IMG/VR virus record: IMGVR_UViG_3300014325_000602
Location: 1-61,948 of that record
Length of the DNA: 61,948 nt
Direction: 5' to 3' (one strand)
Source of the DNA: a virus
Shown here: piece after piece, positions 48,144 to 56,703 of the stretch
How the letters are laid out: every line of letters begins with the position of its first letter
How positions within the stretch are numbered: position 1 is the stretch's first letter
Notes under the pieces: generated by a model
Databases searched by the model: none
What the model was told of the DNA's origin: nothing
Seen by the model: only the letters and a program-made list of their open reading frames with translations
Program-made: the position numbers and the translations under genes

Positions 48144-49966
48144 GCGCCTGGACCGACATCCGGCAGGGCCGACGTCTCATCGACGTCCCGCCGAACTGTC
48201 CCGTCACGCCCTATCGGCCCGTCATTGATGGCGCCGGCAACGTCGCGACGAAGGACTGGAACGGCCACGCGCTCGTCGTGTATGTCGCGGCCACCGGCAC
48301 GTGGCGCACGTTGTCGGATCCGAGCTTCGGATCGTGGTCGATTACCTTCGACTACGCCGGCAACGTCCTCTACCTCACGTGGAAGACCGGCGAGGATCAG
48401 CCGTCGATGTGGACGCAGCCGGTCGATGGCTCCAGCGCGCCCGTCGAGATTCCATGGGTTTACAACGGCGGCGGCATCCTCGACTACGACCCGATGAGAG
48501 GCGTCATCACTGACACCGGCTGGCCGACGATCGTCACGCGCCCAGGCCTTCCCGACGTAATGTTGCATCACGCGGTCTACCGCGCCGGCCGCTGGCTCGG
48601 GTACGCGAACCCGTACCCGGACGGGACGCCGCGCCAGATTGGCCTGCTCGTCGTGGACGTCCTCACGAACACGCTCTACCGGGCGTGGACCGGAGACCCG
48701 CGGTCGTTGCCGGTGCGTCTTGACGACGACGGCAAAACGGTCGCGATCTCCGGTCCGGCCTGGGGATTCATCACCGAGGATCAGTGGACGATTGAGCCCG
48801 AGGCGCCTCCGGCGCCGACGCCCACGCCAGTCGAGCCGATGCCCTCGCTCGAGCTCGTCTTGCCGCTCAAACAGTCCGCACGCCGGTGGGTGATTGGCCT
48901 CTGCTACGGCGGGGAGACCGAGCCGATCGGGAATGCCGCCATCGCGTTCGGTCCCGATGAAGGCCCGGTCGCGCCAGGCGACCTGCAGAAGATTCGCCAG
49001 GGCGGCTATCGGTTGATCGTGATGCCGATCGATGCGGTGGGCCTGCACCCCGACAACTACGACTTCGTCGCCTGCTACACCGAGGGCACCGCGGACGTGC
49101 TGGGTCGCATTGACTCGGTCCGCGCGTTTGCCAACGCCAAGGGCAAGCCGCTGTACCTCTTCGGCCCGTCGTTCGATCAGGCGGCGATCGTGCGGATGGA
49201 ACGGGGCGACATCTGCGCGCCGTACCTGGTGCCCCTGCCGGGCGAGTCCGAGGCGAACTACGAAGCCCGCTGGATCGCGTTACTCGAGCTCTACCTCCAG
49301 GAATTGCCTCTCGATGTGGTCTTCGCGCCCATCGCGTTCCTGACGCTCCGGTACGAAGCCGGCACCGGCCGCGTCGTCGTCGACGAGCCGCAGCTGGCGC
49401 GCTGCACGATCGTGCTCTCGCGCGTCCTCGCGAAGTACCCGGACGTCGATCTCTCGATCTTCCGCTTCGGCCGCATCGACATGCGGCCGGCCGTGCGGCC
49501 CTTCATCCAACGTCTGTACAACGACGTCGAGGCGCCGGCGGTCGAGCCCGGCCCAGGGCCGCAGCCAGAGCCCCATCCCGAACCCCCGCCGGGTCCGCAT
49601 CCTGACCCGGCACCGATTCCCGAACCCGTCCCTGAACCCGAGGATCCACCCATGCGTGTCCCTGACAGCGAAATCGCCGCCTACACCAAGTCCGTCGCCG
49701 ACATCTGCGGCGACCTGTTCGACAACGTCCACGTGTTCCCGGATACCGGCTACACGCTCGCCCAGCAGCGCGCCAGCCAGTGCATCGGCGAGTGGCGCGC
49801 CTACGCGGCCTCCGCCGCCGGCGGCGGCAAGGAATTTGACGGGTCCACCGTCGAGATCCGAGGCGCGATGGCGTTCTACAAGGCGAACGGCGGCGACGAC
49901 TGCCTGGGCGAGGGCAAGCCGATGCGGACCGTCTACCTGCCGTACGCGGTGCGTCTTCGGCGGTGA
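48140..49966 (+). CDS. Large accessory protein with beta-propeller-like start and TIM-barrel-like centre
   Basis: This is a 608-residue protein. Residues 1-215 are beta-rich with repeated small blades (WSITFDYAGNVLYLTWKTGE). A proline-rich hinge (about 217-235) leads to an alpha/beta region (about 250-450) like a TIM barrel (RRWVIGLCYGGETEPIGNAA, LIVMPIDAVGLHPDNYDFVA). A second proline/glutamate linker (about 462-502) leads to a 100-residue C-terminal domain, which also begins with an in-frame ATG (49652). This resembles tail-associated hydrolases or fibres. The role is inference. Confidence 0.6.
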   Translation: MSAWTDIRQGRRLIDVPPNCPVTPYRPVIDGAGNVATKDWNGHALVVYVAATGTWRTLSDPSFGSWSITFDYAGNVLYLTWKTGEDQPSMWTQPVDGSSAPVEIPWVYNGGGILDYDPMRGVITDTGWPTIVTRPGLPDVMLHHAVYRAGRWLGYANPYPDGTPRQIGLLVVDVLTNTLYRAWTGDPRSLPVRLDDDGKTVAISGPAWGFITEDQWTIEPEAPPAPTPTPVEPMPSLELVLPLKQSARRWVIGLCYGGETEPIGNAAIAFGPDEGPVAPGDLQKIRQGGYRLIVMPIDAVGLHPDNYDFVACYTEGTADVLGRIDSVRAFANAKGKPLYLFGPSFDQAAIVRMERGDICAPYLVPLPGESEANYEARWIALLELYLQELPLDVVFAPIAFLTLRYEAGTGRVVVDEPQLARCTIVLSRVLAKYPDVDLSIFRFGRIDMRPAVRPFIQRLYNDVEAPAVEPGPGPQPEPHPEPPPGPHPDPAPIPEPVPEPEDPPMRVPDSEIAAYTKSVADICGDLFDNVHVFPDTGYTLAQQRASQCIGEWRAYAASAAGGGKEFDGSTVEIRGAMAFYKANGGDDCLGEGKPMRTVYLPYAVRLRR

Positions 49967-49994
49967 CGAGCCGGCTGAGCGGCCCGTCGATCCC

Positions 49995-51014
49995 GTGCCT
50001 GATCCCGCGCCCCGGCCTCTGGTCGGCGCGCGTGAGCTCGTGCGGGCGAACTTCTGCGGGCACCGCGACCACAAGGGCCGCGTCGTCTTCGATCCCGAAT
50101 ACTTCCCGACGGCGACGCGCGAGGATCGGATCGCCTGCTACGGCGTGAAGCGCGGCCTCGGGCTGACGCACGTCGTGCTCGAGATTCCCGAGGGGAATCC
50201 ATACCCGCGCTATCGCGATCGCCCGGGCCCGCTGCCCGACTGGCGCGCGGATCCGTCGCCGGTCGTCGAGCTCATTCGCGAGGCGGCCGCCGAGGGGTTC
50301 TACACGGTCCTGATGCTCACGAGCGGCGACACGCCCGCGTCGGTCGGCCTCTACGACGGCGAGCTCGCGCGCAAGGCCGCGTACTTCCGCGTCTGCAAGG
50401 CGTCGACCGTCTTCGTGCCGGGGTATGAGCTCGTCGGCTCTGAGAATCCGACGATCCGGACGGCCGAGCTCGGCCTGGCCGGCCGCATCCTGCACGCCGC
50501 GCTCGGCGACGACGCCGTGCTCGCGGTGCACTTCGATCCGGCCGAGCGCTGGACGGCCGCCTCGAAGCGCCCGGCCGGCACGCCAGGCTGTCACTACAGC
50601 GCCGAGCACGACGTCTGGGTTGAGGACGACGACCCGAGCGGCGGCGACGAGATCGGCTGGTGGCACACCGACGACGGCAAGCACTTCACGATCGCCCTGT
50701 GGCAGGCCCGGCACGGCCGCGGGAACACTGACGACGACAAGCTCAACGGGCCAGAGGGCACGCTCGATCCCCAGCTGATCGGCTGGCGCGGCCGTCTCTG
50801 GGAGGGGTACATCCGGTTCAATCGGCCGCGCCCGCCGGCGATGGCCGCGTTTCAGCCTGGCGCGCCCGACTGGATGGCGGGCCGGCCGCCGGTCGCCGGC
50901 TGCGGCTTCGAGCTCGCGCCGTACGGTTACGTCGACGGATCGCTCTCCGACGATTGGATGCGTCAACTACACGCGCAGCTCGATGCGGACGGCGTCGTCT
51001 GCCGGGGAGGATGA
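49995..51014 (+). CDS. TIM-barrel-like protein, possible tail hydrolase
   Basis: This is about 339 residues from a GTG at 49995; another GTG at 50040 is possible and no ATG is in place. The alpha/beta pattern (GVKRGLGLTHVVLEIPEGNP, IREAAAEGFYTVLMLTSGDT, VFVPGYELVGSENPT, DAVLAVHFDPAERW) suggests a TIM barrel such as a glycosidase. Aspartates and glutamates end several strands. It probably acts with the previous large protein. It ends with ATGA over the next gene. Confidence 0.55.
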   Translation: MPDPAPRPLVGARELVRANFCGHRDHKGRVVFDPEYFPTATREDRIACYGVKRGLGLTHVVLEIPEGNPYPRYRDRPGPLPDWRADPSPVVELIREAAAEGFYTVLMLTSGDTPASVGLYDGELARKAAYFRVCKASTVFVPGYELVGSENPTIRTAELGLAGRILHAALGDDAVLAVHFDPAERWTAASKRPAGTPGCHYSAEHDVWVEDDDPSGGDEIGWWHTDDGKHFTIALWQARHGRGNTDDDKLNGPEGTLDPQLIGWRGRLWEGYIRFNRPRPPAMAAFQPGAPDWMAGRPPVAGCGFELAPYGYVDGSLSDDWMRQLHAQLDADGVVCRGG

Positions 51015-51286
51015 CCGTGACGCGCCGCGAGCTCACCCTCACCGGCTGGCTGTTCGCGCTCGCGCTGTTGTTCGTCGGCGCCGGCGTGTGGCCGACGTTC
51101 TGGCCCTGGTTCCTCCTCATTGGCGTCGCCGCGACGCTCGAGGCCGTCTTTCTCCTGGCCGGCCAGCGCACGCTGAGCCAACGCTATTGGACCCTGACCG
51201 GCCGCGCGCGCGTGATCGTCAGCGTGATCGCCGCGGTCGGATTGATCGTGCTGTGGGGGCATCTCGCACTCGGGTGGTTCCGATGA
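51011..51286 (+). CDS. Membrane protein with two or three helices
   Basis: This is a 91-residue protein from an ATG at 51011 with GGGAGG just upstream. Hydrophobic segments at about 13-28, 32-50 and 68-88 (VIVSVIAAVGLIVLWGHLAL) suggest two or three membrane helices. It is coupled by ATGA to the gene before. It could be a holin-type or host-envelope protein. Unknown. Confidence 0.5.
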   Translation: MTVTRRELTLTGWLFALALLFVGAGVWPTFWPWFLLIGVAATLEAVFLLAGQRTLSQRYWTLTGRARVIVSVIAAVGLIVLWGHLALGWFR

Positions 51287-51687
51287 GGGCGCGCCTGGCC
51301 GATCCCTGGTTCGAGGCCGAGTTCTACGGCCACGTGAGCGCCACTGGACTCAGGAGGCAGGGCGGGAACATCGATGGCGCGCAAGGGCTCTTCCTATGGT
51401 GCCCGTGCGGCTATCAGGTGCTCGATGCCGACGGCAAAGAAAAGTATCCGCTCGATCTCTCGCTCAAGAAGGGCCGGCCGCACGGCGTGATGATCCCGTT
51501 TGCTAACCCGCGTAACGCCCTGGCCTGTCCTGCGGATCACGGGCCCGTCGACAGAGCCGGCGGCCATCCGCGCTGGACGATGACCGGAACTGGGCTCGAC
51601 GACTTGACGTTGACGCCATCGGTCGCGGTCGGCGGTGCGCCGGAGTGCTGGCACGGATTCATCACAAACGGTGAGGTCACGGGATGA
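51283..51687 (+). CDS. DUF6527-type small phage protein
   Basis: This is a 134-residue protein. The pattern GLFLWCPCGYQVL, then RWTMTGTGLDDLTLTPSVAV and WHGFITNGEV matches a small protein family often found in phages and annotated as DUF6527, with a metal-like CPC and histidines. It overlaps its neighbours as ATGA. The biochemical role is unknown. Confidence 0.65.
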   Translation: MRARLADPWFEAEFYGHVSATGLRRQGGNIDGAQGLFLWCPCGYQVLDADGKEKYPLDLSLKKGRPHGVMIPFANPRNALACPADHGPVDRAGGHPRWTMTGTGLDDLTLTPSVAVGGAPECWHGFITNGEVTG

Positions 51688-51860
51688 AGCACGGCGACGC
51701 GATTCGCTGGTTGATCGTAGGAGGTCTCTACGCCGCGGGCGCGGTCTGCGCCTGGCGCGCGGCCGCGAACTTCCCGAGCGTGCGCGCTGGCGCCTACGGC
51801 TGCGGCGCGCTCGCGCTCGTCGGCCTCGCCTGGGCGCTCAACAAGGCGGTCACGTCGTGA
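51684..51860 (+). CDS. 58-residue membrane protein
   Basis: This small gene overlaps its neighbours as ATGA and GTGA. The product has two hydrophobic stretches (about 8-24, RWLIVGGLYAAGAVCAW; about 35-52, GAYGCGALALVGLAWAL). It was supported by frame, start and coupling rather than by homology. Unknown function. Confidence 0.5.
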   Translation: MKHGDAIRWLIVGGLYAAGAVCAWRAAANFPSVRAGAYGCGALALVGLAWALNKAVTS

Positions 51861-52069
51861 ACGGCACGCCGCTGACTGCGCCGGTCAGGGAATCCGTCGT
51901 GGCCAAGGAAATCGCGAACTGGGTGCCGGTATTCTGCGAATGCTGTCAGACCGTCATCGCTCGCGCGCCGAAGGGGACCGCCGTCCTCACGAGGCCGGCC
52001 AAACTGGCGACCACGGAAATTCGGTGTCGTTCGTGTAAGCAGACGAACTATCTCGTGCGTCCAGGGTGA
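51857..52069 (+). CDS. Small zinc-ribbon protein, Com-like
   Basis: This is a 70-residue protein from a GTG at 51857. CECCQTVIARA and IRCRSCKQTNYLV form two cysteine pairs about 38 residues apart, like the Mu Com translational regulator or other zinc ribbons. It overlaps the previous stop. In Mu, Com controls mom; no mom gene is seen here. Function is a guess. Confidence 0.5.
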   Translation: MNGTPLTAPVRESVVAKEIANWVPVFCECCQTVIARAPKGTAVLTRPAKLATTEIRCRSCKQTNYLVRPG

Positions 52070-52158
52070 CGTGTTACCCTAGGCGTCAACAACTTCATCC
52101 GTACGATCCTGGCGTGAGCCGCACCAAGGCCGGAGCCGAGAAATGAGGGCTTCGACCT

Positions 52159-52683
52159 ATGCGGCAGCGGTTCCTCGACCTCCTCGCACCTGTTGTCGGT
52201 TTTCTGATCGTCGCCGCGCCGGCGCGCCTCCTCGCGCAGACGCCCGCGAGTCCGACGCACGTCTCGCAGGCCGACGCGCAAGCGAAAGCGCAGTGCTTGA
52301 TTTGGGATCTCGACGGCACGGACGTCGCCCAGGTTCAAGGCCGCGTCTTCAAGCTGTACGACAAGGGCGCGACCGGGACCGCGACGACGCCGGGCGTTGT
52401 CGCGCTGCCGGTCAGCGTCACGGCCGCCAGCGGTGGCGTCGCCGGCGTCTTCACGGTCAAATTCGACCTGCCGGACATCACGGTCACCGTCACGCACTGC
52501 TACGCCTTCACGTCGACAGACGGGACTAGCGACGAATCCGATCAGAGCACGGTCACGTGCTACATCGTCGACGCGAAGAAGCCAAAGCCGGCGCCGGGCC
52601 GAAACGGGCACATCGGGCCGAAACTCGCGGTGATCGCGGCTGCGGTTGTCGGCGTCGTGGCGTACCTGCTGACCCGAGGCTGA
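52159..52683 (+). CDS. Exported Ig-like protein with C-terminal anchor
   Basis: This is a 174-residue protein with an N-terminal signal peptide (LLAPVVGFLIVAAPARLLA, about residues 8-26), a beta-rich domain (about 40-145) with paired cysteines and an Ig-like strand pattern, and a C-terminal hydrophobic segment (about 155-171, LAVIAAAVVGVVAYLL). It would sit in the envelope facing outwards, as for superinfection-exclusion or surface proteins. That role is inference. It overlaps its successor by one base (TGATG). Confidence 0.55.
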   Translation: MRQRFLDLLAPVVGFLIVAAPARLLAQTPASPTHVSQADAQAKAQCLIWDLDGTDVAQVQGRVFKLYDKGATGTATTPGVVALPVSVTAASGGVAGVFTVKFDLPDITVTVTHCYAFTSTDGTSDESDQSTVTCYIVDAKKPKPAPGRNGHIGPKLAVIAAAVVGVVAYLLTRG

Positions 52684-53174
52684 TGACCTCCGCCATCGTG
52701 CCCGTCGTGCCCGGTCGACCGCCGTTCGTCCGTCTCCAACACTGGGACGGATCGGTTGCGGTCCTGGCACTCTCCGTACGCGATCGGTTTCATCTGCGCG
52801 GACGCGAGGCCTTGCGGCGGCAATTGGTGGCGGCCGCGGACCGCTCGGCCAGCCAGCGACGGTATCTGTCGTGGCTGGCCGAGGAGGCGCGGTGGTATCG
52901 CGCGCACGGCCTGCGGCCTCCGCTCGCGATCGGCGCCAAGATTCGCGATCGTCACGCGCGGGCGTCGGCAGCCGCGCGCCTCGCGAGCGCCATCCGTCGC
53001 GCGCGGTACGGAGCGAGCGGGTATCGATCGCCGGAAGCGCAGCGTCGCACCGGGCGAAAGCCCGCGGAATCCTGCCGGCGCGGGCATCCGATTCTCAAGC
53101 TGAGCGGAGGACGGCGGTGTGTGGAATGCCGGCGCGAGGCCGCGCGCCGACGGCGGGCTCGAATCGACGGCTGA
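52683..53174 (+). CDS. Arginine-rich protein with zinc element
   Basis: This is a 163-residue protein, starting at TGATG. It is rich in arginine and alanine; the C-terminal part (CRRGHPILKLSGGRRCVECR) is a small zinc-ribbon-type motif often seen attached to HNH or DNA-binding proteins. No HNH core is present. Possible DNA-binding protein. Confidence 0.5.
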   Translation: MTSAIVPVVPGRPPFVRLQHWDGSVAVLALSVRDRFHLRGREALRRQLVAAADRSASQRRYLSWLAEEARWYRAHGLRPPLAIGAKIRDRHARASAAARLASAIRRARYGASGYRSPEAQRRTGRKPAESCRRGHPILKLSGGRRCVECRREAARRRRARIDG

Positions 53175-53204
53175 GGAGTCAGTCCTTTCCAAGGAGCACA
53201 TGCG

Positions 53205-53645
53205 ATGAAGTATCGAGTACCAGCAAACAAGGGCACGGCGAGCGTCAGGAGCATCGTCAACGTGCGGGCCGACGCGACCACACCACAGCGCGGCAAGATG
53301 AACGACTACTCGTTTGGCTCGGTCACCACCCCGGCGGACAACGTCTTCGACCACGAGCTGCTGCGGTCGTCGACGGCGCCGACCGGGGGGACGGTCACGC
53401 CGAGTCCGAATGACCCGGCCGATGCGGCGTCGCTCTTTGACGCCATGGACACGATCACGGCGGATCCGACGTTCGGCGCCGTGCTGTTCCGGTGCGCGTT
53501 GAACATGCGCGCGTCGTTCCGCTGGGTCGCGGCTCCGGGCGACGAGCTGATCTGGCCGGCTACCGCGAACAACGGCATCACGGGCGCGCTGGCCGCCGCG
53601 ACGACGACCGATTTTTCGGCGTCGGTGGGCGTCGACGCGTCGTAG
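53205..53645 (+). CDS. Putative virion protein
   Basis: This is a 146-residue protein of mixed composition with beta-rich and Thr/Ala-rich parts (DPTFGAVLFRCALNMRASFR, GITGALAAATTTDFSASVGV). A good ribosome-binding site (AGGAGCACATGCG region) precedes it. It is likely a second-block structural protein; no family is recognised. Confidence 0.5.
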   Translation: MKYRVPANKGTASVRSIVNVRADATTPQRGKMNDYSFGSVTTPADNVFDHELLRSSTAPTGGTVTPSPNDPADAASLFDAMDTITADPTFGAVLFRCALNMRASFRWVAAPGDELIWPATANNGITGALAAATTTDFSASVGVDAS

Positions 53646-53655
53646 GAGACTCGCG

Positions 53656-53964
53656 ATGTTGAAGGCGGGAGGGTACGCGATCGCCGTCGATCCCGACGCG
53701 AAGGGTGGCACGCTCTTCGAACGGGACACGATCACCTGCAAGCACTGCCAGCGCATCGTGTTCACGAAGCCTGGCAGTGCGTCGACGGTCTACCTCTTTC
53801 CTCAACGACAGGGCCCGGACAAGGAAGAGCCGGGCGCGTTCTGTCGGGTGTGCATGTCGCCGATCTGTCTCGCCTGTTGCGCGGTCGGCACATGCACGCC
53901 CTGGGAACGACGGATGGAAAAGATCGAGGCGCGCGATCGCATGCTGCGATCGGTCGGCCTCTAG
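53656..53964 (+). CDS. Small cysteine-rich zinc protein
   Basis: This is a 102-residue protein. CKHCQRIVF (residues 28-36) and CRVCMSPICLACCAVGTC (about 63-80) form a dense cysteine cluster, likely binding one or two zincs. The C-terminus is a charged helix. This type of small protein is common in tailed-phage genomes and is of unknown role. Confidence 0.55.
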   Translation: MLKAGGYAIAVDPDAKGGTLFERDTITCKHCQRIVFTKPGSASTVYLFPQRQGPDKEEPGAFCRVCMSPICLACCAVGTCTPWERRMEKIEARDRMLRSVGL

Positions 53965-53974
53965 GAGACGCAGG

Positions 53975-54091
53975 ATGACCGACCTCGTGCTGTGGCTGAT
54001 TCTCGGCGCGTTGCTCATGCCCTACATCGAGCTCGCGTTACCGCGCCGCTGGCGCCAGACCCTGCGGCGCCACCGCAGCGGGGACGCGTAG
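53975..54091 (+). CDS. 38-residue membrane micro-protein
   Basis: The frame runs from an ATG at 53975 with AGGAG close upstream to a TAG. The product has one membrane segment (about 4-22, LVLWLILGALLMPYIELAL) and a basic tail. It lies in a short gap between two genes and fits the operon spacing. Real but small; function unknown. Confidence 0.45.
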   Translation: MTDLVLWLILGALLMPYIELALPRRWRQTLRRHRSGDA

Positions 54092-54098
54092 CGCGAAC

Positions 54099-56090
54099 AT
54101 GCCGGTTCTGCAGAAATCTGACCTGACGTATCTCGGCTGCTTCCGGGTGCCCGGCTGGGACGGATCCGGCGCGGCGCCGGATCAAAGCAATCCGTCCGCG
54201 ATGGCTGGCCGCCGAGTCGGCGGCAAGAATCGACTCTTTCTCACGCAGAACTTCTATGCAGGCGTTGGGCCGTGGTCCGTGTACGAGATCGAAGATCCCG
54301 GGACCTACGACACGCACTACGCCTCTGCGCCAGTCGCCACGCTCGTGCGTAATTGGGGCATCAGCGGTGGGGCCCCGTACGACATGTGGCACGGGATCTA
54401 CGGGATGACCTACGACGCCGGCGGAACGCTTATTCAAAACGGCGGGAACCGACTCGCCAACACGCCGCAGGGCATGTCGTGCAAGGTCGTCGGCGGCGAC
54501 ACCTATCTTTATATGAGCTACGGGGCGGCGTACGGCACGCCACCGCTACCGTTGCCCTGGACGACCGTGATCGCGCGCTTGACGACCGAAGGGACGGGCG
54601 GCCCGCTCACGGAAACAGGCCTCGCCACTGATGCCGCGGGTCCGTTCAGGTTTTCCGCAGGAGTGTTCCCTTATGGCGGCGCGGAGAGCACCGGCCCGCG
54701 CCGCGTGGGCTACTTCGTCGATCTACCGGACGGCACGCTGGGCATCGTCAACGGTAAGCTCTCGCTTCAGCAGGACTTCATCAACAAAGGACCGTCCCTC
54801 TTCGGCGGGCTGGCTCCCCTCACGCTGAGCACGCCGCAGGGCTTTGGTTCCGCGCGCGGCGGCGATCCGAACTATCGGACGACGGACCTCATCGCGGGGG
54901 ACGACTATCTCGCTCATTACCCGGTCGAGGGGCATCTTTCGGCCGACGGCACGCTCAACGGCGGCACGCCGAACTGGTCGATGCGCCGGCCGCCGCACAT
55001 CGGCGGCACCTATACGAACTACACGTATGAGGGCGGCGCCTGCACCTCGAAGGCTGGCACGCCTGACGTCTGCGTCATGGAGGAGATCGATCCGAATGCC
55101 TATGGCGGCATCGGCTGCTGGACGTCGATGGACGGCATGGGCGGCGCTGAGTTCGTGCATGGCTCGAAGTTCGGCTTCCTCTGCGCGGTGAGCGTCTCGG
55201 TCGGCCGCACCTGGTATCGCACACGCGTGGATCTGTCCTCGAAGCCGTTCGGCACCGGCACCGATGTGCTTTATGCGCGGAACGTCGAGGAAGCCTGGAG
55301 TGCCACGTTTCCTGGCGATCCAGCGGCCGCGCCGTTGAAAGATTCGGCCGTGCGGTTCGACGTGACGCCTGCGAACTACTCGAACGTCGTCGCCGACCTT
55401 GTGACCGTGACCTACGTGAACGACGGGCCGAGTCAGCCGTTGACGATCTCAGTCTCGGGCAAAGCGATCACGGTGCATCTCGCGACGAACGGATCGTCGG
55501 TCATTACGAGCACCGGCAACGACGTCGTGGCTGCCGTCAATGCCAGCGGACCGGCGTCTGCCCTAGTGACGGCCTCGCTCTACACCGACGGCATTTTCAC
55601 GAATGACGGCACAGGCGTGGTCGAACTGTTTACGCAAGACTACGCGAAAGTCGTTGTCCCGACAGCGCATCGTCTAGATCTCGCGGGCGGCCCGGCGTGG
55701 TCGCCGCACGAAAATGAAAACTCCGGCGCGCAGATTACCGGACCCGTGACCACGAAGATGGAACCCGCGATTGTGATTTACGACCCGGCCGATCTGAGGC
55801 AGACGCCAGACTATTCGCCCGACCCCACGGAGTGGATCTGGCTGCACGACGTCGATGCGGACATCCCAGTCGACCACACGATCAATTGCCCGATGGCCGG
55901 CATGTGGTTCGATTCGGTCGAGCGGAAGTTGTACGTGCAGATGACGAATGCCGACAAAACGACGCAAGGGTCATCGACGCCGTTGCCGGTGATTCTCGTG
56001 TTCGCCGTCGCGGGCACCAGCGATGAGGTGGTTCCGCCAGCCGCTGGCTGGATGGGAAGCTTTCCAACTGTGCCCGTGCCGGAGTACTGA
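54099..56090 (+). CDS. Large virion-associated protein with fibre-like beta structure
   Basis: This is a 663-residue, beta-rich protein. The N-terminal 420 residues (VLQKSDLTYLGCFRVPGWDG, KNRLFLTQNFYAGVGPWSVY) resemble a propeller or large beta domain, with a later Ig-like part (about 430-520). The C-terminus ends in GWMGSFPTVPVPEY, sharing the W-x-x-x-[YF]-P motif with the next genes. A tail fibre or capsid-surface role is likely. Confidence 0.6.
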   Translation: MPVLQKSDLTYLGCFRVPGWDGSGAAPDQSNPSAMAGRRVGGKNRLFLTQNFYAGVGPWSVYEIEDPGTYDTHYASAPVATLVRNWGISGGAPYDMWHGIYGMTYDAGGTLIQNGGNRLANTPQGMSCKVVGGDTYLYMSYGAAYGTPPLPLPWTTVIARLTTEGTGGPLTETGLATDAAGPFRFSAGVFPYGGAESTGPRRVGYFVDLPDGTLGIVNGKLSLQQDFINKGPSLFGGLAPLTLSTPQGFGSARGGDPNYRTTDLIAGDDYLAHYPVEGHLSADGTLNGGTPNWSMRRPPHIGGTYTNYTYEGGACTSKAGTPDVCVMEEIDPNAYGGIGCWTSMDGMGGAEFVHGSKFGFLCAVSVSVGRTWYRTRVDLSSKPFGTGTDVLYARNVEEAWSATFPGDPAAAPLKDSAVRFDVTPANYSNVVADLVTVTYVNDGPSQPLTISVSGKAITVHLATNGSSVITSTGNDVVAAVNASGPASALVTASLYTDGIFTNDGTGVVELFTQDYAKVVVPTAHRLDLAGGPAWSPHENENSGAQITGPVTTKMEPAIVIYDPADLRQTPDYSPDPTEWIWLHDVDADIPVDHTINCPMAGMWFDSVERKLYVQMTNADKTTQGSSTPLPVILVFAVAGTSDEVVPPAAGWMGSFPTVPVPEY

Positions 56091-56092
56091 CG

Positions 56093-56689
56093 GTGAGCCT
56101 CCCAGCATCCGATGGCTTCAATCGCGGCCCAGCGGTCCTCGGGTCGAGCTGGACCGATGTCAACGGGACGTGGGTCATCGCCATCAGCAACAACGTCACG
56201 CAAAGCGACGCCGCCGAGGCCTTTACCTTTTGGAATGCCGATGCCTTTCCGGCGGATCAGTATTCGAAGGCCAAGATGACCAACCTCTCGGGCTTTCCTG
56301 GAGTGGCGGGGCGGATCGCCGCAGGGCCGAACGCATACGGCGTCTATGCGAACGACACTGGGATCTACAAATGGGTCGGCGGCGGCCGATCGTCCTTGGG
56401 TTCATGGTCGGGCGCATTTTCCGTCGGCGACGTGCTGGAAGTCAGGATCACTGGCCTCGTGACCGTAACTGTGGCCGTCTATGTCAACGGCGTGCTTCAG
56501 GGCTCTGCACCTGACACCGTGAGTCCGCTGACGTCCGGCGCGGCCGGACTTCTGGGGTTTAGCAGCCTGGGCATCGACGATTGGGAAGGTGGAAGCCTCG
56601 CCGCGGCACCGCCGACGGGGTCGGTCCCGCTGGGCTGGGTCGGACACTATCCGACGATCCCGACGATTGGCTACCGGCGAGTTATCTGA
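56093..56689 (+). CDS. Lectin-like virion protein
   Basis: This is a 198-residue protein from a GTG. The jelly-roll-like pattern (SSWTDVNGTWVIAISNNVTQ, YSKAKMTNLSGFPGVAGRIA, GAFSVGDVLEVRITGL, VTVAVYVNGVL) fits a concanavalin/laminin-G-like sugar-binding domain. The tail LGWVGHYPTIPTIGYRRV repeats the W-x-x-x-Y-P motif. It starts two bases after its neighbour. Confidence 0.6.
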   Translation: MSLPASDGFNRGPAVLGSSWTDVNGTWVIAISNNVTQSDAAEAFTFWNADAFPADQYSKAKMTNLSGFPGVAGRIAAGPNAYGVYANDTGIYKWVGGGRSSLGSWSGAFSVGDVLEVRITGLVTVTVAVYVNGVLQGSAPDTVSPLTSGAAGLLGFSSLGIDDWEGGSLAAAPPTGSVPLGWVGHYPTIPTIGYRRVI

Positions 56690-56703
56690 GTAAGGGAGCC
56701 GAC

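Noticed and set aside
52114-52146. Ten-codon frame between the zinc-ribbon gene and the Ig-like gene
   Set aside because: Too short to judge and without support; treated as intergenic.
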